64,000 nucleotides of DNA from Lachnospiraceae bacterium (GCA_902363135.1 CABIZF010000004.1:182248-246247); one strand, 5' to 3'; positions 17,608 through 27,110 are shown, counted from the stretch's first letter. The notes: generated by a model not told the origin, from the sequence alone. Numbers and translations are program-made.

Positions 17608-18120
17608 ATGTCGGAACCAATTACCCTTTATAAACTGATTGTTCTTTATATGCTGCATAAGGTAGACTTTCCGCTTACTACCTCGCAGATTTCTTCCTTT
17701 ATTCTTGATCGCGACTACACTTCATTTTTCACACTGCAGTCCGTGCTCTCTGAGCTTTCTGAGACCGGCATGATCCGTCTTGAAAAAATCCGCAACACTT
17801 CTTATTATACGATCACGGATTCCGGGCAGGATGCCCTGCACTACTTTCAGGGACGTATCTCCGCAGACATCCGGGAAGATATCGACCGCTATATGCAGGA
17901 AAATAAAATTCAGCTGCGCGACGAAGTGTCAATCATCTCCGACTATTACCGCAACACCGCCGATGAATTTTCTGTACACTGTATCGTAAAAGAAAAATAT
18001 GCCAACCCGATCGACCTGACCATCACAGTTCCGGATGAGGCACAGGCCAAAACAGTCTGCAACAACTGGCGAAAAAAATGTCAGGAAATCTATGAGTTTG
18101 TCATGAAGGAGCTGCTGTAA
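17608..18120 (+). CDS. DUF4364 family winged-helix protein
   Basis: A 170-residue protein. Residues about 5-75 look like a winged helix (FPLTTSQISSFIL, SVLSELSETGMIRLEK, YYTITDSGQDAL), followed by an alpha/beta C-terminal half. It matches DUF4364, a small family common in Clostridia and presumed to bind DNA. An AGGAGG precedes the ATG. The gap after the radical SAM stop is only 23 bases, so the two are probably one transcript ending at the terminator at 18166-18217. Its target is unknown. Confidence 0.85.
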   Translation: MSEPITLYKLIVLYMLHKVDFPLTTSQISSFILDRDYTSFFTLQSVLSELSETGMIRLEKIRNTSYYTITDSGQDALHYFQGRISADIREDIDRYMQENKIQLRDEVSIISDYYRNTADEFSVHCIVKEKYANPIDLTITVPDEAQAKTVCNNWRKKCQEIYEFVMKELL

Positions 18121-18165
18121 CCCAGCTATACATCTGCTTTGCAGGGCGCCATTTGCCATAAGGCG

Positions 18166-18217
18166 AAAAAAAAGCGCTGCGGCACAGAAATCTCTCTGTG
18201 CTGCAGCGCTTTTCTGG
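18166..18217. terminator. Bidirectional intrinsic terminator
   Basis: AAAGCGCTGC-GGCACAG and CTGTGCT-GCAGCGCTTT form a long stem with an A tract on the left and T residues on the right. It sits between convergent genes (DUF4364 on plus, cell wall hydrolase on minus) and can serve both. Confidence 0.85.
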
Positions 18218-18238
18218 TATTGTCTGTAATACGTGTCA

Positions 18239-19615
18239 TTAATAGAACTGGTGAGCTCCGATCTTGATTCCCTTTCCAGAACCGGTATTGAAGTAGAGGG
18301 CACTTCCTACCGGATTCTCTCCGTTCATAGCTGCAACTGCTGCATCATAGCAGGTGCTGGGGACACCATTTGCAAGTGCGCTTGCAAGTACGCCGCTGGA
18401 CGCCGGAGTAAACTGACCGCTCTGATAAATAACTTCACTGATCGAATTCGGGAAGGACGAACTGTATACACGGTTCATAACAACCGCACCAACAGCTACC
18501 ATTCCTTCGTAGCTCTGATTACCTGCTTCACAGTAAATAATCGCTGCGAGCAGAGACACATCGTCGGAGCTTGTGGAAGCCGCCTCCGTCTGCGGTGCTT
18601 CTGTCTGAGGTGCCTCGGTCTGTGGTGCCTCGGTCTGTGGTGCCTCAGTCTCTACATAAGCCTCCGTCTGCGGTGCTTCCGTCTCGGTGTAAGAGGAATT
18701 GTAATCGGAACTGCTTACATTTCCGTTTGCATCGTAATAGGTATCGGTATCTGCATCATAATATCCGCCGTCGGTATCATCCGCAGTAGTATCATCATAA
18801 GAGGTATCATCTGAATAATCATAGCTCGGAGCTTCTGTCTCGGTATAATCGTAGCTTGGCTCCGTCTCTGTATAGGTCGGCTCACTGTAGTCATAGCTCG
18901 GAGCCTCTGTCTCACTGTAAGACGGCTTGCTGTAATCATAAGACGGCTCCGTCTCCGTATAGGTCGGCTCTGCAGAAGTCTCTTCGCTGTAAGAATCATC
19001 TGCCGGTACTGCCGCTCCTTCGTATACATCATCCTTAGATACTGCCGTATCCAGAATCAGTACGCGGGAAACATCCTCGCTCGATACACAGGCCGTATCA
19101 TCTGCACAGTTCTGAACCGTCAGCCACTTTCCATCCTCTGCCACGAGCGGATAATATGTACCACTGTCAATCGTAGCCATTGCTTCTGATGTATTGTTCT
19201 CCGACGCATAGAGGTTTACATCATCCCATGTCGTCTTTACGCCTTCCAGGCCATAATGGTCTGCCAGGCCAATCACATCACGTCCATATAAAAGATACTC
19301 GTTCTTTACGAATCCGGTCACGCCTCCGGAGCTGATCTCCGTCCACTCATCGCCCTTATTAAGAACCCAGGCTGCACCACCCTGATACAGATATCCGATA
19401 ATCTCGCTGTTCTCATCTGCTGTCGCACGAATATTGACTCCCGTGCTGACTGCATCATCATTTGTCATTACCAGCTCGTCCCATGCATTCTCCTGCAAAT
19501 ACGGAATCGTAATCCTGTCCGAGTCCTCAGCTGCCATTGCTGCCGTACCTGTCATTACAGAAAAACCAATGACGGAAAATGTACATAAAACAGCGCGTGC
19601 ATTTCTTTTTTTCAT
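18239..19615 (-). CDS. Secreted cell wall hydrolase (SleB-like) with SH3-like region and repeat linker
   Basis: A 458-residue protein with a signal peptide (about 1-29, ending AMAAED). Residues 45-190 contain SH3-like segments (VNIRATADENSEIIGYL, GEWTEISSGGVTGFVKNEYLL). Residues about 205-342 are a low-complexity linker of Tyr/Ser/Pro/Glu/Thr repeats ending in several TEAPQ units. Residues 352-458 match the SleB-type Hydrolase_2 domain (LLAAIIYCEAGNQSYEGMVAVG with the likely catalytic Glu). It should cleave peptidoglycan outside the cell. Spore cortex lysis and vegetative wall turnover are both possible, and the SH3 and linker parts favour wall anchoring. The promoter at 19696-19724 drives it alone. 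Confidence 0.88.
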   Translation of the reverse strand: MKKRNARAVLCTFSVIGFSVMTGTAAMAAEDSDRITIPYLQENAWDELVMTNDDAVSTGVNIRATADENSEIIGYLYQGGAAWVLNKGDEWTEISSGGVTGFVKNEYLLYGRDVIGLADHYGLEGVKTTWDDVNLYASENNTSEAMATIDSGTYYPLVAEDGKWLTVQNCADDTACVSSEDVSRVLILDTAVSKDDVYEGAAVPADDSYSEETSAEPTYTETEPSYDYSKPSYSETEAPSYDYSEPTYTETEPSYDYTETEAPSYDYSDDTSYDDTTADDTDGGYYDADTDTYYDANGNVSSSDYNSSYTETEAPQTEAYVETEAPQTEAPQTEAPQTEAPQTEAASTSSDDVSLLAAIIYCEAGNQSYEGMVAVGAVVMNRVYSSSFPNSISEVIYQSGQFTPASSGVLASALANGVPSTCYDAAVAAMNGENPVGSALYFNTGSGKGIKIGAHQFY

Positions 19616-19695
19616 TACTAAATCTCCTCCTCGGAAAGTCTTTTTAACATTTCCTTTAAAATTGTTACGTATTTGTTAAGTCATGTTACGTGCAT

Positions 19696-19724
19696 ATTCT
19701 ATAATGTTTTCTTAAATTTGTCAA
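19696..19724 (-). promoter_or_regulatory. SigA-like promoter of the cell wall hydrolase gene
   Basis: On the minus strand, TTGACA (19719-19724) and TAGAAT (19696-19701) have a 17-base spacer about 80 bases upstream of the ATG. An AGGAGG site precedes the start. Confidence 0.75.
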
Positions 19725-19772
19725 GAAATATTTAACCACTCCAGGCAGCGTCTTCTTTGACGCGGCAAACCT

Positions 19773-20573
19773 TTAGATATGCCGCTGCCGACTGGCCTCA
19801 TACATCAGTATCGCAGAAGCCACTGCTGCGTTCAGCGATTCCACCCTTCCGCACATCGGAATCCGGATATAACAGTCCGCCAGCTCTGCGGTCTCATCGG
19901 AAAGTCCGCGGCTCTCATTTCCGATCAGAAATCCGGTCGGCTGACGGTAATCCTGCCGGTCGTAGCTGTCTTCTCCCTTTAAATGTGCCGCATACCAGCG
20001 AACACCGTGCCCCTTCAGCTCCTGGATCGCCGCATGAAAATCATCCGCCACAAAAAACGGCATCCGATAAATTGATCCCATCGTAGAACGGATTACCTTT
20101 GGATTATACAGATCAACACAGCCGGAGGACAGCAGGATTCCGGTCACACCTGCCCCCTCTGCGGTCCGCAGCACCGTCCCTAAATTGCCCGGATCCTGCA
20201 GGTTCTCAAGCGCCATAATCAACGGCAAAGTCCCATGCTCCTTCTCCGGCATCAGCTCCGTCAGCGTATAGTGTGACTGCCGTACCAGGCAGAGAATGCC
20301 CTGTGGCGTCTTTGTATCTGACACACTCTCAAATACCCGGTCTGAGAGCAGAGTCGTCGTCTTTTCTCTTCCACAGAACAGCTCCGGCTGTCTCTGGAAA
20401 AAGCTCTCTGAAACGTAACTGTGCACAAGCCGATCCATGGGTACTTCCTGATACATCTTAATGCCTTCTACCGTAAAGACATCCTCCTCTTTGCGCAGAC
20501 GCGCCTTCTTCTGCAGCTGAATGAGCTGGCGCACCTGTGGATTCGCGGTGCTTGTAATTTTTTCCATCCCCAT
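19773..20573 (-). CDS. TrmH/SpoU family RNA 2'-O-methyltransferase
   Basis: A 266-residue protein. The start at 20573 has AAAGGA 6 bases upstream; an upstream in-frame ATG at 20609 lacks such a site. An N-terminal substrate-binding domain (ITSTANPQVRQLIQL) precedes the SPOUT domain with ALENLQDPGNLGTVLRTAEG, LIGNESRGLS and CYIRIPMCGRVESLNAAVA, the three knotted-fold motifs of the family. It methylates ribose 2'-OH in rRNA or tRNA using SAM. RlmB-like specificity is likely but the exact nucleotide is not readable from the sequence. Confidence 0.88.
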   Translation of the reverse strand: MGMEKITSTANPQVRQLIQLQKKARLRKEEDVFTVEGIKMYQEVPMDRLVHSYVSESFFQRQPELFCGREKTTTLLSDRVFESVSDTKTPQGILCLVRQSHYTLTELMPEKEHGTLPLIMALENLQDPGNLGTVLRTAEGAGVTGILLSSGCVDLYNPKVIRSTMGSIYRMPFFVADDFHAAIQELKGHGVRWYAAHLKGEDSYDRQDYRQPTGFLIGNESRGLSDETAELADCYIRIPMCGRVESLNAAVASAILMYEASRQRHI

Positions 20574-20610
20574 TTCGTATCCTTTCCTGTTTGTATCCCT
20601 TTCTGTCAAG

Positions 20611-20740
20611 GCAGATATTCGCAGTCCATCCCTGCAGCTCTGCTGACAGGGCCTAGCTTCGCGACCTGCGGTAAAGCGGACATTCGCAATCCACTTCGTT
20701 ACTTGCTCATGAACGCAGTCGCTTCGCGCCTGCGTTCAAA
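20611..20740. repeat. Repeat A, shortened copy lacking the two large hairpins
   Basis: 20671-20740 matches the 5' half of repeat A through TGAACGCAG and then jumps to CTGCGTTCAAA, so the 11-bp hairpin and the ATAAGCAT hairpin are missing while the outer stem still closes. 20611-20670 is a second fragment with the CCCTGCAG..CAGGGCCTAGC insert that is also present in the copy at 44083. Confidence 0.8.
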
Positions 20741-20779
20741 AAATCAGGCAGGATGCAAAACCTGATCACCCTGCCTGAT
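20737..20779 (-). terminator. Intrinsic terminator of pfkA
   Basis: On the minus strand, ATCAGGCAGG (20770-20779) pairs with CCTGCCTGAT (20743-20752), followed by a run of six T. It lies about 70 bases after the pfkA stop and abuts a shortened repeat A. Confidence 0.85.
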
Positions 20780-20800
20780 ATTATGCTATTTCTTACTGTA

Positions 20801-20850
20801 AAGTAAAGCGGATATTCACAATCCACCTCGCTGCTTACTTGATTCGATTA
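20801..20850. repeat. Fragments of repeats A and C at the pfkA stop
   Basis: AAAGCGGATATTCACAATCC (repeat A start) is followed by TACTTGATTCGATTAAA, the end of repeat C. The pfkA stop codon (20848-20850) lies within the repeat C end. Confidence 0.6.
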
Positions 20851-21822
20851 AATCGTCATCGCTTTTGCGACTCTCACGACATACTCCGGCAGGCTCTTCT
20901 GCATCGCCAGCGCCTCATCAATGTCGTAGTTCACATACTTGCCGTCGCGATATGCGACCACACGGTTTGTCTTGCCCTCTGCAAGCAGATCTGCCGCATA
21001 GGCTCCCATCACAGATGCGTAAACGCGGTCCCGGCACGTCGGGCTTCCGCCACGCTGCATGTGTCCGAGGATCGTCGCACGTGTCTCCACTCCGGTTGCC
21101 GCCTCGATTCTACGCGCCATACTGGTCGAATGTCCGATACCCTCTGCATTGATGATGATGTGGTGCTTTTTCCCGCGCTTACGGTTATTGATGATGTTGT
21201 TGATCAGCACCTGCTCATCATAATCGTACAGCTCCGGAAGCAGGATATCCTCCGCTCCATTAGCAATACCGCACCACAATGCGATATATCCGGCATTTCT
21301 TCCCATTACCTCAATGATACTGCAGCGCTCATGAGACGTGGAGGTATCACGCACCTTGTCGATCGCTTCCATCGCCGTATTCACCGCTGTGTCAAAACCG
21401 ATCGTATAATCGGTGCAGGCAATATCCAGATCAATCGTACCCGGGACACCGATCGTATTGATTCCGCGTGCAGCCAGCTTCTGCGCACCTGCATAAGAAC
21501 CGTCGCCACCGATGACGACCAGACCATCAATGCCATGCTTCCGGCAGATCTCTGCCGCCTGGTTCTGCCCTTCCTCTGTGCGGAATGCCGAGCAACGGGC
21601 TGTGTACAGAATTGTACCGCCCTTGGCGAGCGTATCTGATACAGATCTTGCATCCATATCAATGATTTCTTCATTTAACAGGCCTTTATATCCCTGATTA
21701 ATTCCTTTTACCTTCAGCCCCTGGGACAACGCCTTACGGACTACGGCACGAATCGCCGCATTCATTCCAGGTGCATCCCCACCGCTTGTCAGCACGCCGA
21801 TGGTCTTAACTTCCTTTGCCAT
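20848..21822 (-). CDS. pfkA: ATP-dependent 6-phosphofructokinase
   Basis: A 324-residue protein of normal bacterial length. It has the N-terminal LTSGGDAPGMNAAIRAVVR, the ATP-binding GGDGSYAGA near residue 103, the catalytic PGTIDLDIACTDYTIG segment with its Asp residues, and EVMGRNAGYIA. It phosphorylates fructose 6-phosphate to fructose 1,6-bisphosphate in cytoplasmic glycolysis. Gly after GGD in GGDGS is typical of ATP-dependent enzymes. An AGGAGG precedes the start. It is 68 bases downstream of dnaE and may be co-transcribed with it. This pairing is common in Clostridia. Confidence 0.96.
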   Translation of the reverse strand: MAKEVKTIGVLTSGGDAPGMNAAIRAVVRKALSQGLKVKGINQGYKGLLNEEIIDMDARSVSDTLAKGGTILYTARCSAFRTEEGQNQAAEICRKHGIDGLVVIGGDGSYAGAQKLAARGINTIGVPGTIDLDIACTDYTIGFDTAVNTAMEAIDKVRDTSTSHERCSIIEVMGRNAGYIALWCGIANGAEDILLPELYDYDEQVLINNIINNRKRGKKHHIIINAEGIGHSTSMARRIEAATGVETRATILGHMQRGGSPTCRDRVYASVMGAYAADLLAEGKTNRVVAYRDGKYVNYDIDEALAMQKSLPEYVVRVAKAMTI

Positions 21823-21890
21823 ACTGTACCTCCTGCCAAATCCGTTTTTTTCATTCTAATCCTTTTTGTGCCTTTTGTAAAGAAACAGTC

Positions 21891-24800
21891 CTAGATTTTC
21901 TTTTGTGTCAGACGTACATTGTCTGCCCCGAACGCCTCTGAAAGCGCACCAAGCAGCGATTCATCCGCGCGCACCGTCCAGTTGTCTCCGAGCCTGCGCA
22001 CGGAACGCCCGTCACGCACATAGATCACAACGTAATCCTTCCCGTCGGAATTCCGCAGCAGGTCAAACAGCTGCTTCTCCCTTGCACGGTAGTCCGAAAT
22101 AGTTGCAAACTGGATCCATAGCTCCTGTGGCACCTCGTCAAACCGGAAAATTTTTTCACAGATCAGTTTGCTCGACTGGTCATCCTCGCTGCTGACACGG
22201 CCACGGATAAACACACGGTCATCCACATTGAGATACTGCAGATTTTTCTCATAGTCCTTCGGGAATACGACGACCTCGACCGTCCCGACCAGGTCCTCGA
22301 CCGTCAGGTACGCCATTGTCTTGTTCGTCTTCGTATATTTTACACGCTTGTCTGTGAGGATTCCTCCGATCACAGCCCGGTTGCCATCCATCACTTTGGA
22401 ATGCCCGGTCTCCTCATCCAGCGCAAAGTCTGACGTTACATTTGTGATCACATGCTTCCAGAGCGCTTCGTATTTTTCCAGTGGATGTCCGCTGACGTAA
22501 ATGCCAAGCACCTCTTTTTCAAAAGCCAGAAGCTGCTCCTTGTCATACTCTCCGACCTTCGGCAGCTGAATCTCATACTCGCGCTTATCCTCCTCGCCCA
22601 TCAGATCGAACAGTGTCATCTGCCCGGTCATACTTCTCTTCTTTTCGTGTGCGATGCGGTCCATAATGTCTGCATAGATCATCATAAACTGCTTTCTTGT
22701 CCCACCCAGGCCGTCAAAAGCTCCGGATTTGATGAAATTCTCTATCGTCCGCTTATTCGTTTCTTTCCCGGTCAGACGCTCAATAAAATCCTTCAGGCTG
22801 CGGTATGAACCACCCAGGGTGCGCTCCTCCACGACCGCATCGATGACCGGACGTCCGATGCTCTTGATTGCAGACAGACCATAGCGGATATTTTTTCCAT
22901 CTACGGTAAAGCCTGCCTCACCGACGTTAATGTCCGGCGGCAGGATCCGGATGCCCATCTGTCGACATGTCAGGATATACTCTGCCACCTTTGGCGGATT
23001 GTCGATCACGGACGTCATCAGCGCCGCCATGAACTCTACCGGATAATAATACTTCAGATACGCCGTCTGATAGGCCACGAGTGCATATGCCGCCGCATGT
23101 GACTTATTAAACGCATATTTGGCAAAATCCGTCATATCATCATAAATTTTGTTTGCGGTTTTTTCGTCAATTCCATTTGCGATGCAGCCCGGAACATCCT
23201 CTTCTTTATTTCCATATACAAAGTTCTGGCGTTCCTTTGCCATGACTGCCGCTTTCTTTTTTGACATGGCGCGTCGCACGAGATCGCTTCGTCCTAAGGT
23301 ATAGCCGCCCAGATCCCGCACGATCTGCATGACCTGCTCCTGATAGACGATACACCCGTAGGTCGGCTCCAGAATCGGCTGCAGCTGCGGGCAGTCGTAG
23401 GTGATCGTCTCGGGATTATTTTTTCCGCGGATATACTGCGGAATAAAGTCCATCGGACCCGGACGATACAGAGAAATACCGGCGATGATATCCTCCAGGC
23501 TCTGCGGCTTCAGCTCCTTCATAAAGTTCTTCATCCCGCCACTTTCGAGCTGGAACACACCCTCCGTCTTTCCGGTGCCGATCGAGTCGAGCACCGTCCT
23601 GTCGTTGTAATCGATTTTCAGCATGTCCAGCTTCCGTCCGGTATCCTTCGCCACAAGCCGCACCGCATTGTCAATGACCGTCAGTGTCCGAAGCCCCAGA
23701 AAATCCATCTTCAAAAGGCCAAGCTCCTCCAGGGTCGTCATCGTAAACTGTGTCACGATCGTGCCATCCGCCGCTCTGGACAGAGGAACATATTCATCCA
23801 CTTCCTTCTGGCTGATGACGACACCCGCCGCATGCATCGACGTATGGCGCGGCAAGCCCTCCAGACGTCTGGACATATTGATGAGCTCTTTTATTTTCTC
23901 ATCTGTATCATAAAGCGTTTTCAGCTCATGATTCATCTCGAGTGCTTTATCGATCGTGATATTCAGCTCCTGCGGGATCATTTTTGCGATCGAATCACAA
24001 AGCGCATACGGAAGATCCATCACACGCCCGACATCGCGGATGACACCGCGCGCCGCCATCGTACCGAAGGTGACAATCTGTGCTACACAATCCTTGCCAT
24101 ATTTCCGCACAACATAGTCTATGACCTCCTGTCTGCGCTCGAAGCAAAAATCCACGTCAATATCCGGCATGGATACACGCTCCGGATTCAGAAAACGCTC
24201 AAAGAGCAGATTGTACCGGATCGGATCCAGCTGTGTAATGCCGAGCGTATAAGAAACGATACTGCCGGCGGCCGAGCCCCGCCCCGGTCCTACCGGAATA
24301 CCATGATCTCTGGCATAACGGATAAAATCCCACACAATCAGGAAATAATCGACATAGCCCATCTTCTGAATCGTATCGAGCTCATATTTCAGGCGGGGCT
24401 TCAGCTCTTCGGCACGGTCGCCGTAGCGCTCATCCAGTCCCTCATAACAGAGCTTGTTCAGGTATTCCCACGAAGTATATGGCGATGGCACATCGAAGCG
24501 TGGCAGCTTGGTCACTCCAAATTCGATCTCCACATGGCATCGTTTTGCAATCTTATGTGTATTTTCAAGTGCCTGAAGCGCATATGGAAACAGCTCCGCC
24601 ATCTGCTCCGGCGATTTTACAAAATACTGTCCGCCCTCATAGCGCATACGATTTTCATCCGTCAGCTTCTTGCCGGTCTGGATACACAGAAGGATATCAT
24701 GTGCTGCCACATCATCCTCGTAAGTATAATGCACATCGTTTGTTGCGACCAGCGGAATATGCAGCTCCTCACTCATCCGCAGAAGCTGCTGATTGACGAG

Positions 24801-25352
24801 CCTCTGATCCGGGATTCCGTGATCCTGAAGCTCCAGAAAATAATTGTCCTTTCCAAAAATTTCCTGATATTCCAACGCGGTCTGACGCGCTTCCTCATAT
24901 AAGCCTCTCGTCAGATACCGTGGCACCTCGCCTGCCAGACAGGCACTCAATGCAATGATTCCCTCATGGTACTGCCGAAGCAGTTCTTTGTCCACACGCG
25001 GCCGGTAGTAAAAGCCCTCTACAAAACCAAGCGAAACGATCTTCATCAGATTGGCGTAGCCCTGATTATTCTCTGCCAGCAGAACCAGATGGTAATACCG
25101 ATCCTCATCACTTCCGACCTCCCGGTCAAAGCGGGAATTTGGTGCTACATAGACCTCGCAGCCGAGGATTGGATTGATCCCGGCCGCTTTTGCCTCCCGG
25201 TAAAAATCGATCACACCATACATGACGCCATGATCGGTGATTGCCGCACTGTCCATACCGAGCTCTCTGACCCTGGCCACATACTCTTTAATTTTATTCG
25301 AACCGTCCAGCAGACTGTACTCTGTATGGACATGCAGATGTGTAAAATTCAA
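21891..25352 (-). CDS. dnaE: DNA polymerase III alpha subunit, DnaE type
   Basis: A 1153-residue protein. An N-terminal PHP domain (HLHVHTEYSLLDG, AITDHGVMYG) is followed by the polymerase core with GPGRGSAAGS and PDIDVDF, where the catalytic aspartates lie. A helix-hairpin-helix region and a C-terminal OB fold (TMAYLTVEDLVGTVEVVVFP, about residues 990-1070) follow. No 3'-5' exonuclease insert is present, which separates it from PolC. It synthesises DNA in the replisome, in Firmicutes usually alongside PolC. cvfB lies 12 bases upstream and pfkA downstream on the same strand. Confidence 0.96.
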   Translation of the reverse strand: MNFTHLHVHTEYSLLDGSNKIKEYVARVRELGMDSAAITDHGVMYGVIDFYREAKAAGINPILGCEVYVAPNSRFDREVGSDEDRYYHLVLLAENNQGYANLMKIVSLGFVEGFYYRPRVDKELLRQYHEGIIALSACLAGEVPRYLTRGLYEEARQTALEYQEIFGKDNYFLELQDHGIPDQRLVNQQLLRMSEELHIPLVATNDVHYTYEDDVAAHDILLCIQTGKKLTDENRMRYEGGQYFVKSPEQMAELFPYALQALENTHKIAKRCHVEIEFGVTKLPRFDVPSPYTSWEYLNKLCYEGLDERYGDRAEELKPRLKYELDTIQKMGYVDYFLIVWDFIRYARDHGIPVGPGRGSAAGSIVSYTLGITQLDPIRYNLLFERFLNPERVSMPDIDVDFCFERRQEVIDYVVRKYGKDCVAQIVTFGTMAARGVIRDVGRVMDLPYALCDSIAKMIPQELNITIDKALEMNHELKTLYDTDEKIKELINMSRRLEGLPRHTSMHAAGVVISQKEVDEYVPLSRAADGTIVTQFTMTTLEELGLLKMDFLGLRTLTVIDNAVRLVAKDTGRKLDMLKIDYNDRTVLDSIGTGKTEGVFQLESGGMKNFMKELKPQSLEDIIAGISLYRPGPMDFIPQYIRGKNNPETITYDCPQLQPILEPTYGCIVYQEQVMQIVRDLGGYTLGRSDLVRRAMSKKKAAVMAKERQNFVYGNKEEDVPGCIANGIDEKTANKIYDDMTDFAKYAFNKSHAAAYALVAYQTAYLKYYYPVEFMAALMTSVIDNPPKVAEYILTCRQMGIRILPPDINVGEAGFTVDGKNIRYGLSAIKSIGRPVIDAVVEERTLGGSYRSLKDFIERLTGKETNKRTIENFIKSGAFDGLGGTRKQFMMIYADIMDRIAHEKKRSMTGQMTLFDLMGEEDKREYEIQLPKVGEYDKEQLLAFEKEVLGIYVSGHPLEKYEALWKHVITNVTSDFALDEETGHSKVMDGNRAVIGGILTDKRVKYTKTNKTMAYLTVEDLVGTVEVVVFPKDYEKNLQYLNVDDRVFIRGRVSSEDDQSSKLICEKIFRFDEVPQELWIQFATISDYRAREKQLFDLLRNSDGKDYVVIYVRDGRSVRRLGDNWTVRADESLLGALSEAFGADNVRLTQKKI

Positions 25353-25364
25353 AGCAGCAGCCTC

Positions 25365-26204
25365 CTAGTCTACCTTCCGGATCTTTCCGTCTGCGATGGC
25401 AATGCGTCCCTCCTTGAGCAATCTCCCGACCGCACGCTTGAACGCATTCTTACTCAGACCAAATTCACGCTGGATTGTCTCCGGTCTCGCCTTGTCATCA
25501 AACGGCAATACCCCGTCAAATTCTTCGATAATGCCAAGCACATTCTCCGCATCCTCATCGATCTGCAGATATGCCTTTTCCCGAATACTAAGATCCAGCT
25601 TGCCATCCTCCTTTACTCCGGAAACGCGGGCCTGCACCCGATCCCCGACGCGAATTCCCTGTACCCCGCTCTCACGCTTTGGAATCAGTGCAGAATACTG
25701 GTCATCCACTGCCACAAATGCGCCGAAATTGCTGCTGAGCTCATAAACTCTTCCGTGTACCTGGTCATTGACCTGATACGGGGAATTTTTCTTCAAATAT
25801 GGATAGACCCGCATGGTCGCACACAGACGGCTGCTCTTATCCAGATACAGCGCTACGAGGCACTCATCCCCCGGATATACTTTTCCGGTCTGCTCGCGGA
25901 ACGGAAGCAGCAGATCCTTTTCCAGTCCCCAGTCCAGAAATGCGCCAATCTTCGTCACATCCTTGACCTTGAGCACAGCGGTCCTCCCAATCGTCACCAT
26001 CGGCTCCCGCCGCGTCGCAATCAGACGGTCACTTGAATCCAGATATACGAATACTTCCACCTTCGTACCCGGCTTCATCCCCTCGCCCACTTCCTTTTTC
26101 GGCAACAGCACTTTCTCGCTGCTCTCCTTGTGCTCTGCCAGATAGATACCGAATCCGGTCTCTTTTACAATGATTAACTCCTGTCTTTCTCCTGCCTGTA
26201 TCAT
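25365..26204 (-). CDS. cvfB: S1-domain RNA-binding protein of the CvfB family
   Basis: A 279-residue protein with repeated S1-like beta-barrel segments (about residues 5-60, 70-135 and 145-215; for example VNDQVHGRVYELSSNFGAFVAVDDQ). A C-terminal winged helix (FGLSKNAFKRAVGRLLKEGRIAI) completes the CvfB/YitL layout. It is expected to bind RNA and affect gene expression, including virulence functions in staphylococci. Its start overlaps the thioesterase stop (ATGA, 26201-26204) and dnaE follows after 12 bases. Confidence 0.88.
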   Translation of the reverse strand: MIQAGERQELIIVKETGFGIYLAEHKESSEKVLLPKKEVGEGMKPGTKVEVFVYLDSSDRLIATRREPMVTIGRTAVLKVKDVTKIGAFLDWGLEKDLLLPFREQTGKVYPGDECLVALYLDKSSRLCATMRVYPYLKKNSPYQVNDQVHGRVYELSSNFGAFVAVDDQYSALIPKRESGVQGIRVGDRVQARVSGVKEDGKLDLSIREKAYLQIDEDAENVLGIIEEFDGVLPFDDKARPETIQREFGLSKNAFKRAVGRLLKEGRIAIADGKIRKVD

Positions 26205-26953
26205 GCGTCCTCCCTTTTTTCTGCAGCTTTGTCGCTGCCTGAATCTGCCGCGCGGTGTGACAGCACCGCATACGGCTTTCCTGCTTCATCGCACAGCCCG
26301 ACCGTTACGGTCTGCGCATCCTGATGCACATACGGATAAATGACATCGTGTAAATGTGCCTGCTTTTTATACTCTACCTGCAAATATCCGGTCTCAAAGC
26401 CCTCCGGAAGATATTCCTCCGCCATCCGGATATACTGTCCGTTGTTGACATGATTGTTCGTATCCAGGTGATAGCGGCATACCGTAAAAGGCTCCCGCTT
26501 TACACAGTCCTGCGGCAGCTTAAGTTTACGCGGCCCGTATTCCATATCCAGCTTTTCTTCCATTTTATACCTTGCCACATGCTCTTCTGCAACCCGCACG
26601 GGCTTTCCGGTCTGCAAATCAATCAATGCCCATACACTGTTTGCTTTTGCGAGATAATTTTTTCCGGCATCCACCAGCGCATAATTCCGGTAGCCGTAAA
26701 ATGCCTTAAAACCATACGGCCACGTCTGTGCCGTAATCGGCTCCGCCAGATACGGTCTGCGCAAAATCTCAATCTGCCACGATAAAATCATCCACGCCAG
26801 ATCCTGCTTCTTCAGGAAACGCGTCCCGACCCCACAGTCCTCAGACTGAAACGTCGAAGCATCCTGAAAATAATCCACCAGTGATACGAGTGTCAGCTTT
26901 TCTTCCGGATCCGTCTCGCTGTAACGAACTCTGCTTGTAAATTCAAATGGCAT
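26201..26953 (-). CDS. Acyl-ACP thioesterase
   Basis: A 250-residue protein with a double hotdog fold of the plant FatA-like bacterial family: SETDPEEKLTLVSLVDYFQDASTFQSEDCG near the N-terminus, TWPYGFKAFYGYRNYAL, and HLDTNNHVNNGQYIRMAEEYLP with the catalytic Asn/His region. It releases fatty acids from acyl-carrier protein. The start at 26953 is supported by AAAGGA; an ATG at 26980 would extend into repeat-like DNA. The C-terminal 4 bases overlap cvfB. Confidence 0.88.
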   Translation of the reverse strand: MPFEFTSRVRYSETDPEEKLTLVSLVDYFQDASTFQSEDCGVGTRFLKKQDLAWMILSWQIEILRRPYLAEPITAQTWPYGFKAFYGYRNYALVDAGKNYLAKANSVWALIDLQTGKPVRVAEEHVARYKMEEKLDMEYGPRKLKLPQDCVKREPFTVCRYHLDTNNHVNNGQYIRMAEEYLPEGFETGYLQVEYKKQAHLHDVIYPYVHQDAQTVTVGLCDEAGKPYAVLSHRAADSGSDKAAEKREDA

Positions 26954-26982
26954 TTTTCTTTCCTTTCGTCCCTGTATCATAT

Positions 26983-27020
26983 TCCGCTCATTTTTCCACG
27001 AAAAATAGCTGCTTTTCGGA
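26983..27020. repeat. Repeat B fragment
   Basis: The CCGCTCATTTTTC..GAAAAAT..GCTTTTCGG stretch matches the hairpin inside repeat B at 16499-16533. A TATAAT box (minus strand, 27030-27035) just upstream of it may belong to a promoter for the thioesterase operon, but its -35 is weak. Confidence 0.55.
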
Positions 27021-27076
27021 ACGTGTCTTATTATAGCATCATTTCGAAGTTTCTTCCATGATTTTATTGCTTCACC

Positions 27077-27110
27077 CCATTGATACAGGGGACTTACTTG
27101 ATTCGGTTAA
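27077..27110. repeat. Repeat C half-copy at the LTA-synthase-like stop codon
   Basis: CATTGATACAGGGGACTTACTTGATTCGGTTAAAA matches the right arm of repeat C with small changes. The stop codon (27094-27096) and the last four codons (Asn-Arg-Ile-Lys) of the enzyme lie in it. Confidence 0.7.

Noticed and set aside
18590..18900. Tandem short repeats that could look like a CRISPR-like or VNTR array
   Set aside because: They encode the Pro/Glu/Thr/Tyr-rich linker of the cell wall hydrolase in frame, with no spacer-repeat regularity.
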